From the NCBI GenBank assembly GCA_902615835.1, contig CACMQL010000010.1:1-49974 (forward strand): a stretch of DNA of 49,974 bases, read 5' to 3'. Origin of the DNA: an uncultured Verrucomicrobiota bacterium. Its GTDB lineage: Bacteria > Verrucomicrobiota > Verrucomicrobiia > Opitutales > Seribacteraceae. The position numbers were made by a program, and so were the translations under genes. Position 1 is the first letter of the stretch, and each line of letters opens with the position of its first letter. Under the pieces are notes generated by a model, which saw only the letters and a list, made by a program, of their open reading frames with translations, was not told the DNA's origin and ran no database searches. Positions 38,301-46,103 of the stretch are shown piece by piece.

Positions 38301-41300
38301 GTTTCGTAATCCAATCCTCCCAGAGTGCGTAAGGTGCCATTTTCATCAAGAGAGAAAAGCTCATCCACTCTTGGTTTGTTGTGGGAAACAGCCCATTTGT
38401 GTGCCAGGTAGCTTTCCACTTTTATCCGATCGGTGGAAGATAAGGCACTTGGATAAAATAGAAACTCGGCGAGGAAGCCATCTGGAAAATTATTCTGGCC
38501 ACGATTGGAGAATAGAAGCAGGTAGTTATCCACTTGATTGGGAGCGGCAATATATGGGGTTACACCCAGGGACATACCATTCATGAAAACTTCCAGAGTT
38601 GATTGATTAAGATCAAAGATAAATCCGTAGACACCGGGGCCGTGAGCGGATTGATCGGAGAAAGTCTTAGAGGTACCCAGATCCGTCTGGCTAAGTCTAA
38701 GGCGAAAAGAATTGGAAGTCCCGGCATCGACCTGAAAGTCAGGGTCGTTTTGGTTGATACTAAATAATGAATCAGTCTCGCTGTCAATAATGTCAAACTT
38801 GGCCACTGTAAAAATGCTGAAATTACTTCCGCTGGCAAAGGTGGAAGAGCTTTTCATCCAGTCGCCACCATCAAAATTTAGCACATTATATCCGTTCCTG
38901 GTACGAGTTCCAGAGGTAGCCCGGCTATTGTAGAGGGATTGTCCAAAGTCATTACCGTTTCCACTTTTATCCTTCCATGATAAAACTTTACTAAAGGATG
39001 TTTCCAAAGTTGAAAGATCGCTTGCGTCAAGCCAAACCAGAGGGGATAGGTTCTCTGGATAGGAGGGAACAACGGAAAGTGATACGGATGCATTCAAATC
39101 AGAATCGCTGGCATTGAAATCTCCCAGCAGGGTGTTAGGGGGTTCGTTTTCCAGAATTGTGAAGGTTCCCTCCTTGGTAATGGAAAAGGGTGCATTGTTC
39201 ATGGAGTTGGGGTTTGTCGGATCTGATCCGTTAGTCCGTTCAATTTGGTTGGATAAGCCGTCCCCGTCGGTGTCAGTATCATAGGCATCCTGAATGCCAT
39301 CACCGTCCATATCCTCCACGATGTCAGAGATGCCGACTGAAAGATTTCGCAGAATTGAAATTCCCTTGTCATCCGTCACCCGCACCCGGATGGTATGGTT
39401 TTGATCATTTTCAAAATCAAACTCCGTGGAAGCAGTGCGAAGAGTACCGTTTTGTTCGACGCTAAAAAACTGATTTTCACTCAACGCTTCCCGGTTACTG
39501 AATCCAAAAAGAAATAAACCACTTGATTCCATCATCATCTCAGTTGAATTTGCAACATATCTGCATTCCACCAACTGCCCGTCCTGTGCAGATCCGAAAT
39601 ATTGATTTGGATTTACTGTGATATCCTGGGAAAGGGCCGAGCAGGATAAACGAACCGACCATGTCTTATTTTCCCATGCCTGATTATAAAAAGCGAAGAC
39701 ATAGGGCTTTCCAGGAGTGAGGCCAGTGAGAAGAATCTTTTGAGGATTTCCATCATACCTCATTCTATTATCCAGCACCTGTCCGATTCCACCATTGACC
39801 GTCGAGTCTTGTCCATCGTGCCCTCTGGTGAACCCTGAAACGATTTGCCAGCCCGGACCGCTGGTTTCGGTACTCGCTTGAAAGGTCACTCCGTTCACCA
39901 CCTTGTCGGATGATCCGTGCACATTAACGGCACAGGTGTAGTTGTATGCCGAAGATACCCCACTATCCTCATCTCCAGTCAGATGGGTTACCTTCCATGG
40001 AGTCCATGGGTTTTCCAATTGATAGGTTAGGGTCAGGTTATTGTCGGGATCACTCCCGTTGAGCATGCCGATGTAGGTCCCGATACTGGCATTCTCTTCC
40101 ACCACTAATGATGCAGTGGAATTCAGGTCGTAGGGCGGATGATTGGTGGAGTTAAAATCATAAGGATTTGAATTGTATGTCTTCTCATATTCATTCGATA
40201 AACCATCGCCATCGATATCAGGATCAAAAGCATCCTCAATTCCATCCCCGTCCGTGTCTTCCCAGACATTGGTGATATGGATAGTTAGAACATTTTCAAC
40301 CGTAGCATTGTATTCATCCTTGGCCTCAACACGCATGGTATAGGTAGTGGGATCGATCTCATAATCAAATGGGGTTTTGGTGTAGAGCGTACCATTGGAC
40401 TCAAGACGGAATAAAGTAGAAAGGTACGGTGTGGTGCTTGGCAATCCCCATTTTTGAGCAAGGTATTCGTGGACCTGCTCGACTTTCTCTTTCGAAAGGG
40501 CTGAATCAAAAGCAATGATCTCGGCTAAGTCTCCAATGTACTTATAATTGGGATGGTATCCCAGCCCAATTTTTCCACCATTAACCGCACTGAATCCAGT
40601 TTTGTTTGTATTGGATGAAACCTGTTGTCCGTTGAGAAAAAGTTTGTGACCATCTGCATTATCAAACCAGTGTACCCAGGAACGAAAGACTTGAGAGGAA
40701 TAGTTGGAGACAGACAGTTCAAGGGTATTTCTGGTTTGATCAAAACGGTACCGGTTATTCCTGTAATAACCAAAATGACCCCTTTGGTTACTCCCGCCAC
40801 TATCATTTAGGAGATAATAATTTTCATTCTTGCTACTCCTTCTCCCCTCCACCGCAATAATGGTATAGTCCTTATTTGCCAGCCAACTGAAATCAACATT
40901 CAGGTAATTTGTACCGTCAAATCGGAGCACGGATCGGCCATTCAGATGGTTTTTCTTGAGCAGTGGTTGGGTTCTGAATGTGGACATGGTGGCGTTTCTT
41001 TCGTTGGATGAACGGTCATTCCAACGGGCAATACCATCCCCGTTTGTGTCGGCCGAAAGGTTGCCGTCCATGTTTTGAAAGAGAGTGAGGGACTCGTCCG
41101 CGTCGAACCATACGCCGGGAGAAAGATCATGCGGGAAAGGCGTGGTCATGGAATAGGAAAGGTTGGCGTCTTGATCCGGGTCACTTGCAAGGACTTGACC
41201 AAGCATTACATACGCAGGAGTATTTTCCGGAAGAGTAAGAACGGCAGTGCTGTTAATATCCGTGGGTGCGAAGTTAGTGGAATTGGCATCATTTGGATCA

Positions 41301-44300
41301 GACCCGTTGGCAGTTTCCAAAAGATTGGCAATTCCGTCCCCATCACGGTCCGGGTCATGGGCATCTTCCGTACCATCCCCGTCCATGTCTTCCACCACAT
41401 TGGCAATGGAAATCAGAAAATCCTTTTCGTAGCTGGCACCCTTTTGATCTGTTGCCCGAATTCGAACGGAATGGTTTTGATCGCTCTCATAATCGAGCCC
41501 GGCAGTGGTGATGAGCGTGCCATTACTCTCAACTTGGAAAAATCGATTAGCTGATTTTTCCCCCTTGGTAAATCCCCACTTGTGAGCCATGTAATTTTCA
41601 ACCGCTGACCGATCGGCGGAAGAGAGCGCAGAATTATAGATCAGTACTTCAGAAACAAATCCGTCCGGTTTTTGGTTCCGGTCATAGTTGGCAAAGAGTT
41701 CGAAACTATTGGTTGCCGGCTTTGCCAGGTAGGTGGTTGAACCGATCAGATTACCGTCGACATAGCCTGCGATTAGACTGCGGTTAAGATCGAAAACCAT
41801 GGCGTATACGCTTGGCCCATGGAGTGCACTGCCTGAAAACCTCTTACTATTTCCGATTCCACCGCTTGATAAAAATTCAAATCGAAACTCAGTATTTCTC
41901 GAAGCCTGCATTTGAAATTTTGGTTGGCTATTACCATAGGAAAAAATGGAGTCGCGATAATCATTAATGGAATCAATTTTTGCTCCGACAAAAATGGAGA
42001 AATCTTCTTCAATGGGAAACTGCCCCGAACGCATGGAATCTCCTCCGTCGAAATCGAGTACATTTAATCCGTTTCGGGTGCGTGATCCACTTGCGGGTCT
42101 GCTAGAAATACTCGACTGGGTAAGATTTTGGTTATTCCCGCTTTTATCCTGCCATTTTTGGACGCGACCACCCCTTATTTCAATCGTGCTTGTGTCGCTC
42201 GCATCCAGCCACAGGACGGGGCTCAAATGGGATGGGGATTTAGGGACGAGGGAAAAGGTTAATAAATCCCCGGCATCTGGGTCGGTACCGGTGAAAAGAT
42301 TGATCGCTGTTCCTATGTCAGTGCTCTCGGATACCATCAGGGATTGCGTGGCATTGATTGCATTAGGCGCTTGATTGGTGGAATTCACATCCTTCGGATT
42401 GGAACCCAGCAGGATTTCATTGGCATTGGAAATACCGTCACCATCCTCGTCGGCATCCAAAGCGTCCTCAATACCATCGCTATCCAGGTCTTCCACCATA
42501 TTGCCTATGGTTACGGTAAAATCTTTTTCATAGGTGGCATTCCATTCATCGGACACCACGACCGTTATCAGATGAGATGCCCTGTTTTCTCGGTCCATTT
42601 CGGTGACGGTTCGTAGGGTACCATTTTCATCGATGGAGAATAAATAATTATCATTAGTAAGCACCCGGTTGCTGAAACCCTGCAGATGAGCACCGCTAAA
42701 GGTAAAAATCACCTCGCTCGAAGTTGCCAAATAATTGCATTCAATCAGAATTCCGTCCTCTACTTCGTTGACAAAAGCGTTAGCATTGGTAGTCAGGGTC
42801 TCCCCGCTTGCTGAACAGGAAATACTAATATTTCGGGTGGACCCAAAGTCCCACGCCTGGCCGAAGTATGAAAACCTGTAACTCTGCCCCGGGGTGAGCC
42901 CGGTGAGCTTCAGCTTTTGAGGCGATCCGTCATATCTCATTTTATTGTCCAGGATTTCGCCAATCTTTCCATTCACGGATGAATTCTGACTATCATGGCC
43001 CTTGTGGAAACCCTGAATGATTTGCCAGCCTTGTGCCGATGTTCCTGTCTCCGCCCAGAAGGTCACTCCATTGACAATTTTGTCAGAGGAGCCGTACACA
43101 TTCACGGCACAGGTATAATCATACGAAGAAGAAACTCCGCTTGTTGAGTCACCGGTTAAATGAGACACCCGCCAGGTTTCATCTTTCAGGGAATACGAGA
43201 AAGTGGTGTTGGCATCAGGATCAGTGCCGGCAAAGGTGGATATAATCGTTCCTGCCGGCTGGTTCTCATTCACATGTAATGTGGATGTTGCTGTGACGGC
43301 TGTGGGTGCCCGGTTGAAGGATAGGGCATCCATGGGATCGGAACCGTTGGCAATTTCAATCGCATTACTAAACCCATCCCCATCCGCATCCGAGTCGAGT
43401 GCATCTTCGATTCCGTCCGCGTCCAAATCTTCAACGAGATTGATCAGAGATACGGAAAATTGTTTTTGCAATGAAATGGTACCAACCTTTGCAATGATCG
43501 GTAATTCATAGGAGTGGACATCTGACTCAAAATCAAATGATTTCTTCGTACGAACGGTACCGTTTTGATCGATGGAGAATTGATACTCTGCCGCTATGTC
43601 ACCCGAGCCGCTCCCATAAATTGAAGTGATTTCGGAATTGGAAAGCCTTTTGGAATAGATCCTTACATCATCATACAGAGCTTTCAGGTAATTGCTTGAA
43701 TTGCTTGCAAATTGTCCGATTTTAATTTCCTTGCCTGCCGAACTGTATCTGAACCAGTTAAAATTACTGGATCTAATTTTTGATCCATCTAGATAAAAAG
43801 CATATGGATCGTTGTTACCACTATTTCCTACCATAAACGCCACATGGTGCCATTTCCCGTCGGAAATATTGGTTCCGTGATGGTATGAGGCTGCTCTCCT
43901 TGCTTCCACTTTCAGTCTGCCCCCATGTAGAAAAAACGCCTTGTGTCCAGTATTCCAATTACCTGAACTTTCTCCTATTAAAGCCCCATCATAATCAACT
44001 GTTTTCACCCATAATGACCAGGTGTAATCTGAGTTGTTAATACCTTTAAGGGGAGTCAGCACATAATCATTGGACCCGTCGAGCGATAGAGCCCGTCCCA
44101 TCACTCCATTGCTGTTGCGACCCGCACCATTTTTAAGGCTCGCATGCTGGCCATTACCGCTCGAATCATAGGCGGTAGTTCCACTTGTTTCATCAAATTT
44201 CCACCAGCCTCTGAGAGATTGATGGGCAGTTGCCGGAATCGAATAAGTTATAGGATTACCAAAATCAGAGGGAGATGTTTGCAATTTGCCAACCATTGAA

Positions 44301-44365
44301 CCCACGGGCTGATTTTCAGTAATGGTTAAAGCCGAGGAGTTATTAAAATCAAAAGGCGTCAACAA
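35054..44365 (-). CDS. Giant surface-type protein: cadherin-like and Ca-binding repeats with nested lectin-like domains; N-terminus missing
   Basis: A 3,103-residue open frame without a signal peptide; its first codon is a TTG five codons past a stop, and it opens inside a repeat (LTPFDFNNSSALTITENQP). Twelve cadherin-like repeats alternate with eleven Asp-rich linkers of the type 'EDxDxDGxEDxxDxDxDGDGxSxxxExxxGSDPxD', which resemble calcium-binding thrombospondin type 3 repeats. Linkers start near residues 310, 622, 989, 1367, 1681, 2051, 2194, 2337, 2479, 2621 and 2764. Inside repeats 1-6 sit extra domains: a GWWKFDE LamG-like domain (about 52-256), two AVNVxGSSDK domains (about 396-570, 1456-1630) and three LWLDASD/VWFDADE lectin-like domains (about 709-936, 1079-1313, 1769-1999). 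Repeats 7-12 are plain, about 143 residues each. A fibronectin III-like region (about 2909-3006) and a Trp-rich module (3008-3103) end it. A secreted adhesin is inferred. Confidence 0.85.
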   Translation of the reverse strand: MLTPFDFNNSSALTITENQPVGSMVGKLQTSPSDFGNPITYSIPATAHQSLRGWWKFDETSGTTAYDSSGNGQHASLKNGAGRNSNGVMGRALSLDGSNDYVLTPLKGINNSDYTWSLWVKTVDYDGALIGESSGNWNTGHKAFFLHGGRLKVEARRAASYHHGTNISDGKWHHVAFMVGNSGNNDPYAFYLDGSKIRSSNFNWFRYSSAGKEIKIGQFASNSSNYLKALYDDVRIYSKRLSNSEITSIYGSGSGDIAAEYQFSIDQNGTVRTKKSFDFESDVHSYELPIIAKVGTISLQKQFSVSLINLVEDLDADGIEDALDSDADGDGFSNAIEIANGSDPMDALSFNRAPTAVTATSTLHVNENQPAGTIISTFAGTDPDANTTFSYSLKDETWRVSHLTGDSTSGVSSSYDYTCAVNVYGSSDKIVNGVTFWAETGTSAQGWQIIQGFHKGHDSQNSSVNGKIGEILDNKMRYDGSPQKLKLTGLTPGQSYRFSYFGQAWDFGSTRNISISCSASGETLTTNANAFVNEVEDGILIECNYLATSSEVIFTFSGAHLQGFSNRVLTNDNYLFSIDENGTLRTVTEMDRENRASHLITVVVSDEWNATYEKDFTVTIGNMVEDLDSDGIEDALDADEDGDGISNANEILLGSNPKDVNSTNQAPNAINATQSLMVSESTDIGTAINLFTGTDPDAGDLLTFSLVPKSPSHLSPVLWLDASDTSTIEIRGGRVQKWQDKSGNNQNLTQSSISSRPASGSRTRNGLNVLDFDGGDSMRSGQFPIEEDFSIFVGAKIDSINDYRDSIFSYGNSQPKFQMQASRNTEFRFEFLSSGGIGNSKRFSGSALHGPSVYAMVFDLNRSLIAGYVDGNLIGSTTYLAKPATNSFELFANYDRNQKPDGFVSEVLIYNSALSSADRSAVENYMAHKWGFTKGEKSANRFFQVESNGTLITTAGLDYESDQNHSVRIRATDQKGASYEKDFLISIANVVEDMDGDGTEDAHDPDRDGDGIANLLETANGSDPNDANSTNFAPTDINSTAVLTLPENTPAYVMLGQVLASDPDQDANLSYSMTTPFPHDLSPGVWFDADESLTLFQNMDGNLSADTNGDGIARWNDRSSNERNATMSTFRTQPLLKKNHLNGRSVLRFDGTNYLNVDFSWLANKDYTIIAVEGRRSSKNENYYLLNDSGGSNQRGHFGYYRNNRYRFDQTRNTLELSVSNYSSQVFRSWVHWFDNADGHKLFLNGQQVSSNTNKTGFSAVNGGKIGLGYHPNYKYIGDLAEIIAFDSALSKEKVEQVHEYLAQKWGLPSTTPYLSTLFRLESNGTLYTKTPFDYEIDPTTYTMRVEAKDEYNATVENVLTIHITNVWEDTDGDGIEDAFDPDIDGDGLSNEYEKTYNSNPYDFNSTNHPPYDLNSTASLVVEENASIGTYIGMLNGSDPDNNLTLTYQLENPWTPWKVTHLTGDEDSGVSSAYNYTCAVNVHGSSDKVVNGVTFQASTETSGPGWQIVSGFTRGHDGQDSTVNGGIGQVLDNRMRYDGNPQKILLTGLTPGKPYVFAFYNQAWENKTWSVRLSCSALSQDITVNPNQYFGSAQDGQLVECRYVANSTEMMMESSGLFLFGFSNREALSENQFFSVEQNGTLRTASTEFDFENDQNHTIRVRVTDDKGISILRNLSVGISDIVEDMDGDGIQDAYDTDTDGDGLSNQIERTNGSDPTNPNSMNNAPFSITKEGTFTILENEPPNTLLGDFNASDSDLNASVSLSVVPSYPENLSPLVWLDASDLSTLETSFSKVLSWKDKSGNGNDFGQSLYNSRATSGTRTRNGYNVLNFDGGDWMKSSSTFASGSNFSIFTVAKFDIIDSETDSLFSINQNDPDFQVDAGTSNSFRLRLSQTDLGTSKTFSDQSAHGPGVYGFIFDLNQSTLEVFMNGMSLGVTPYIAAPNQVDNYLLLFSNRGQNNFPDGFLAEFLFYPSALSSTDRIKVESYLAHKWAVSHNKPRVDELFSLDENGTLRTLGGLDYETESNYSIRIGASDQYGASYEKDFTVLVENVVEDLDLDGIEDHYDLDDDGDGFSDAVEIAYGSDPRDPSSVANTPPSTITLNPANFTENRPGNSIVGLLSTNDPDPNSITTYELVDGNGSTDNSIFQIISNDQLRIIPSLDYETSKKFFTIRLKATDQYGGSTEQPITISLTNIVEDLDLDGMEDHYDADDDGDGFPDAVEIAYGSNPRDANSVANVAPSSLSLTNNTFRENMPVGTVIGILQATDPDANASLSISMTTGNGSINNTLFQIDENNRLGTKHLYDFESHTPHYSIRIKVEDEHGFTLEKVFSLSLLNEIEDLDGDGVEDFYDTDDDGDGFSDIVEHVYGSDPRDKNSVANAYPDSISISNLAILENQPIGTVVGSISATDPDHGAVVSLSLVAGKGSSANSLFEIYDGNIVSKKSFDYEADLSSFPIRIQASDEHNFSLEKSFAISLVNIVEDLDKDGMEDYFDKDDDGDGFNDRDEISYGSDPRNRLSVANKPPNGIFIDNFTFPENLANGSKIAQISATDPDANALLSLSFVEGQGSSNNQLFAIKDNEFIVTRKNFDYETDQRDFLIRLRVSDQHQFTIEKSFSLKLSNEIEDHDGDGIEDYYDKDDDGDGFKDYDEISYGSNPRNRLSVPNKPPDGLAIDNLVFRENLPIESKVAKISASDPDLDSLLFISLVQGQASSDNQHFAIKDNEFIVTRRSFDYETDQRDFLIRLRVSDQHEFTIEKSFSLKLSNEIEDHDGDGIEDYYDQDDDGDGFTDIDEINFGADPMDSSSIINQAPTALFLNGNNIVENALLGTIVGKVSGVDPDVDDILTYTLVTGEGSSSNSFFALTSEGILTTKQKFDHEESAFHSIRMRVEDRFGAGLEKKFSLSVGNLYLPLAVTHAHKKNERAILLGGEILENGGELPFEVGIQVSTSLDFVGGYELLINKTTRSQFMVNFNDYELGINYYYRAFARNSEGTAYGATLTFSKPKPGWWLDLGEVSRSGWISDSWMGDLVPYPNQWAYHRRLTWIYMSPDDSTGYWIWRKENGWLWTNSSTWPFLWSHESTGWLYLLPAKNKALFYDYESRNLK
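35960..37790 (-). repeat. Tandem 429-base repeats within the giant gene
   Basis: Repeats 7-12 of the giant protein recur at about 143 codons. The youngest pair covers 36031-36236 and 36460-36665, offset by 429 bases; in the first 60 bases I count two differences. The older copies keep only the protein pattern. Confidence 0.8.
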
Positions 44366-44461
44366 TTCGATCTCCCGGATTCAAGCAAGCCTTCGGACTC
44401 CAAATCTTCTTCCCAGAAGGACAGTAAAAAATCCCCGGACACCCAGAAGGCGAAAAAATAA
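44366..44461 (+). pseudogene. C-terminal remnant of a truncated plus-strand gene
   Basis: A plus-strand frame is open from about 44366 to a TAA at 44459-44461 and encodes FDLPDSSKPSDSKSSSQKD then SKKSPDTQKAKK, a Lys/Ser-rich tail typical of a protein C-terminus. It has no start codon, and upstream of about 44365 the same frame merges into the antisense of the giant gene. It is 25 bases before the DJ-1 gene. It is best read as the tail of a gene whose front was removed at the junction. What it belonged to is unknown. Confidence 0.5.
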
Positions 44462-44485
44462 GCTTTCCCTAACTCCCCTGCGATC

Positions 44486-45040
44486 ATGGCCACGACCGTT
44501 CTCACCCTGCTTGCCGATGGCTTTGAGGAAATTGAGGCCACCGCCCCGATTGATCTCCTTCGCCGGGCCGATGCGGAGGTAATGGTTGCCTCCTGCTCCG
44601 ATAATCTTGAGATCACCGGCCGTTCGCAAATCATCCTCCGTGCAGACTGCCTGCTCACAGGCATCGAGGATCCGCTCGCCTTTGACCTGCTGGTTCTTCC
44701 GGGTGGCCCCGCCGTTTTCGGGCTCCGTAAACGGCCGGAGATTATCAATCTGATCCGTGACTTTGCCAATTCCGGCAAACCCATCGGGGCCATTTGTGCC
44801 GCCCCTCTTCTCCTGCTGGATGCCGGTCTGATCACCCCGGACTCCGCCTGCACCGCCCATGGTTCCACCGGGGACGAAATTCCGCAGCTTTCCCAGAATC
44901 AACCGGTCGTGCAGGACGGTCAACTGATCACTTCCCGGGGAGCCGGCACCGCGGTCGAATTTGGACTGGCCCTGATTCAAAAACTCTTCGGATCGGAAAA
45001 AGAGAACGAGATCCGGTCCTCCATCCACGCTGATCTTTAA
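44486..45040 (+). CDS. DJ-1/PfpI-family protein
   Basis: A 184-residue cytoplasmic protein of the DJ-1/YajL group, which includes glyoxalases and stress-linked chaperone or deglycase-like proteins. The nucleophile Cys is in GAICAAP (C104), and the conserved acidic residue that tunes it is in ADGFEEIEA (E17). LVLPGGPAVFGLRK and the GTAVEFGLALIQKLFG tail complete the signature. Its stop overlaps the next gene's start by one base (TAATG), so the two are probably co-translated. Which activity it has cannot be told. Confidence 0.92.
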   Translation: MATTVLTLLADGFEEIEATAPIDLLRRADAEVMVASCSDNLEITGRSQIILRADCLLTGIEDPLAFDLLVLPGGPAVFGLRKRPEIINLIRDFANSGKPIGAICAAPLLLLDAGLITPDSACTAHGSTGDEIPQLSQNQPVVQDGQLITSRGAGTAVEFGLALIQKLFGSEKENEIRSSIHADL

Positions 45041-46081
45041 TGAAAGCCTTTCGTCGATATGCCCGGGAGCAACGGGCCGCCCGCCTGGTGGATCTTCCCG
45101 TGCCCACGCCGGGGGAGAACGAAGTTCTTCTGCGGGTCGCCCACTGTGGAATCTGCGGGTCGGACCTGCACGCCTGGCTTAATCATAAAGGATACGAAGC
45201 CGTCCTTCCCGAGGTTACCTTTGGTCATGAATTTTCCGCCACCGTGGTCGATACCGGTTCCTCCGTATCCAACTGGAAAGCCAATGAGCAGGCGGTGATG
45301 ATTGCCCTGCAGACCCCCCACGATGACAACGATCCCTATTGTGCCATGGGACTGCCCCAACTCTCCTCCCGCCGGCGGGTCCAGGGACTTCATCTCGACG
45401 GGGGCATGGCGGAATATGTCTGCGTGGAAGAGGAATTTTTACTCCCCATCCCCAAAGGGCTCGATCTTGAACTCGCCGCCCTGACTGAGCCCCTCTCGGT
45501 GGCCGAGCACTGTATTGGTAACCGTACCTCCATCGGCTCGGACGACCTGGTGATCGTCAGCGGACCCGGCATCATCGGCCTGCTCTGTGCAATCAGTGCC
45601 CGTAGCCGGGGTGCGGAAGTGATCATTACCGGCACCGAACGCGACGAGACCACCCGCCTCACCGCCGCCCGTACCCTAGGTTTTGAAACCTTGGTGGTCG
45701 GCCCCGGCCACCCCCCCCCTTCACCAACAGATCACCGCCTATTTTCCTGACGGGGCGGACGCCCTGGTGGAAGCATCCGGTTCCGCCCCTGCCCTCGCGG
45801 ATGCCTGGCAATCCGTACATGCCAACGGTACGGTCACCGCCGTAGCCCTCTACTCCCGCACGATTGATTTCGACCTCACCCAATTTCTGCGCAAACAGAT
45901 CGATCTACGCACCAGCTACGCCTCATCCAAGGATGATTATCTCCGGGCCTTCAAACTCTTACAGGATGGAGCGGTCGATGCACCCGTCCTGACCCAGAGT
46001 TATTCCCTCGCCGATGCGGAGCAGGGATTTATCGACAGCGAAAATCTCCATGCCACCAAGGTACTGCTTGCCTGTTCTTAA
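45040..46081 (+). pseudogene. Zinc-type medium-chain dehydrogenase, frameshifted at a C9 tract
   Basis: Two frames together make a typical medium-chain dehydrogenase/reductase of about 346 residues. The first (45040-45750) has the catalytic zinc region HCGICGSDLHAW (Cys36), FGHEF (His63, Glu64) and LTEPLSVAEH, then the Rossmann motif GPGIIGLLCAI. It leaves frame at nine C (45711-45719). The second frame continues with LHQQITAYFPDGADALVEASG to the stop at 46081. Eight C would join them seamlessly. The structural zinc Cys cluster normally found after residue 90 is missing: only one Cys is present in that loop. Substrate unknown (polyol, threonine or alcohol). Called a pseudogene as it stands, but a sequencing error or slippage would restore it. 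Confidence 0.75.
45711..45719 (+). repeat. C9 homopolymer at the dehydrogenase frame break
   Basis: Nine C in a row, counted directly. Deleting one C joins the upstream frame (through GPGHPP) to the downstream frame (LHQQITAYF) with no stop. Confidence 0.85.
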
Positions 46082-46103
46082 TTTTGTTGGCAAACCGTAC
46101 GGA

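Noticed and set aside
35054-44365. Repeats in the giant gene as a CRISPR array or mobile element
   Set aside because: The period is about 429 bases, in frame, with protein-level conservation; there are no short direct repeats with unique spacers.
44359-44868. 169-codon open frame on the minus strand upstream of the giant gene, a possible N-terminus for it
   Set aside because: It is antisense to the clear DJ-1 gene, is in a different frame from the giant gene, and has Arg/Ser/Ala-rich content typical of a shadow frame with no signal peptide.
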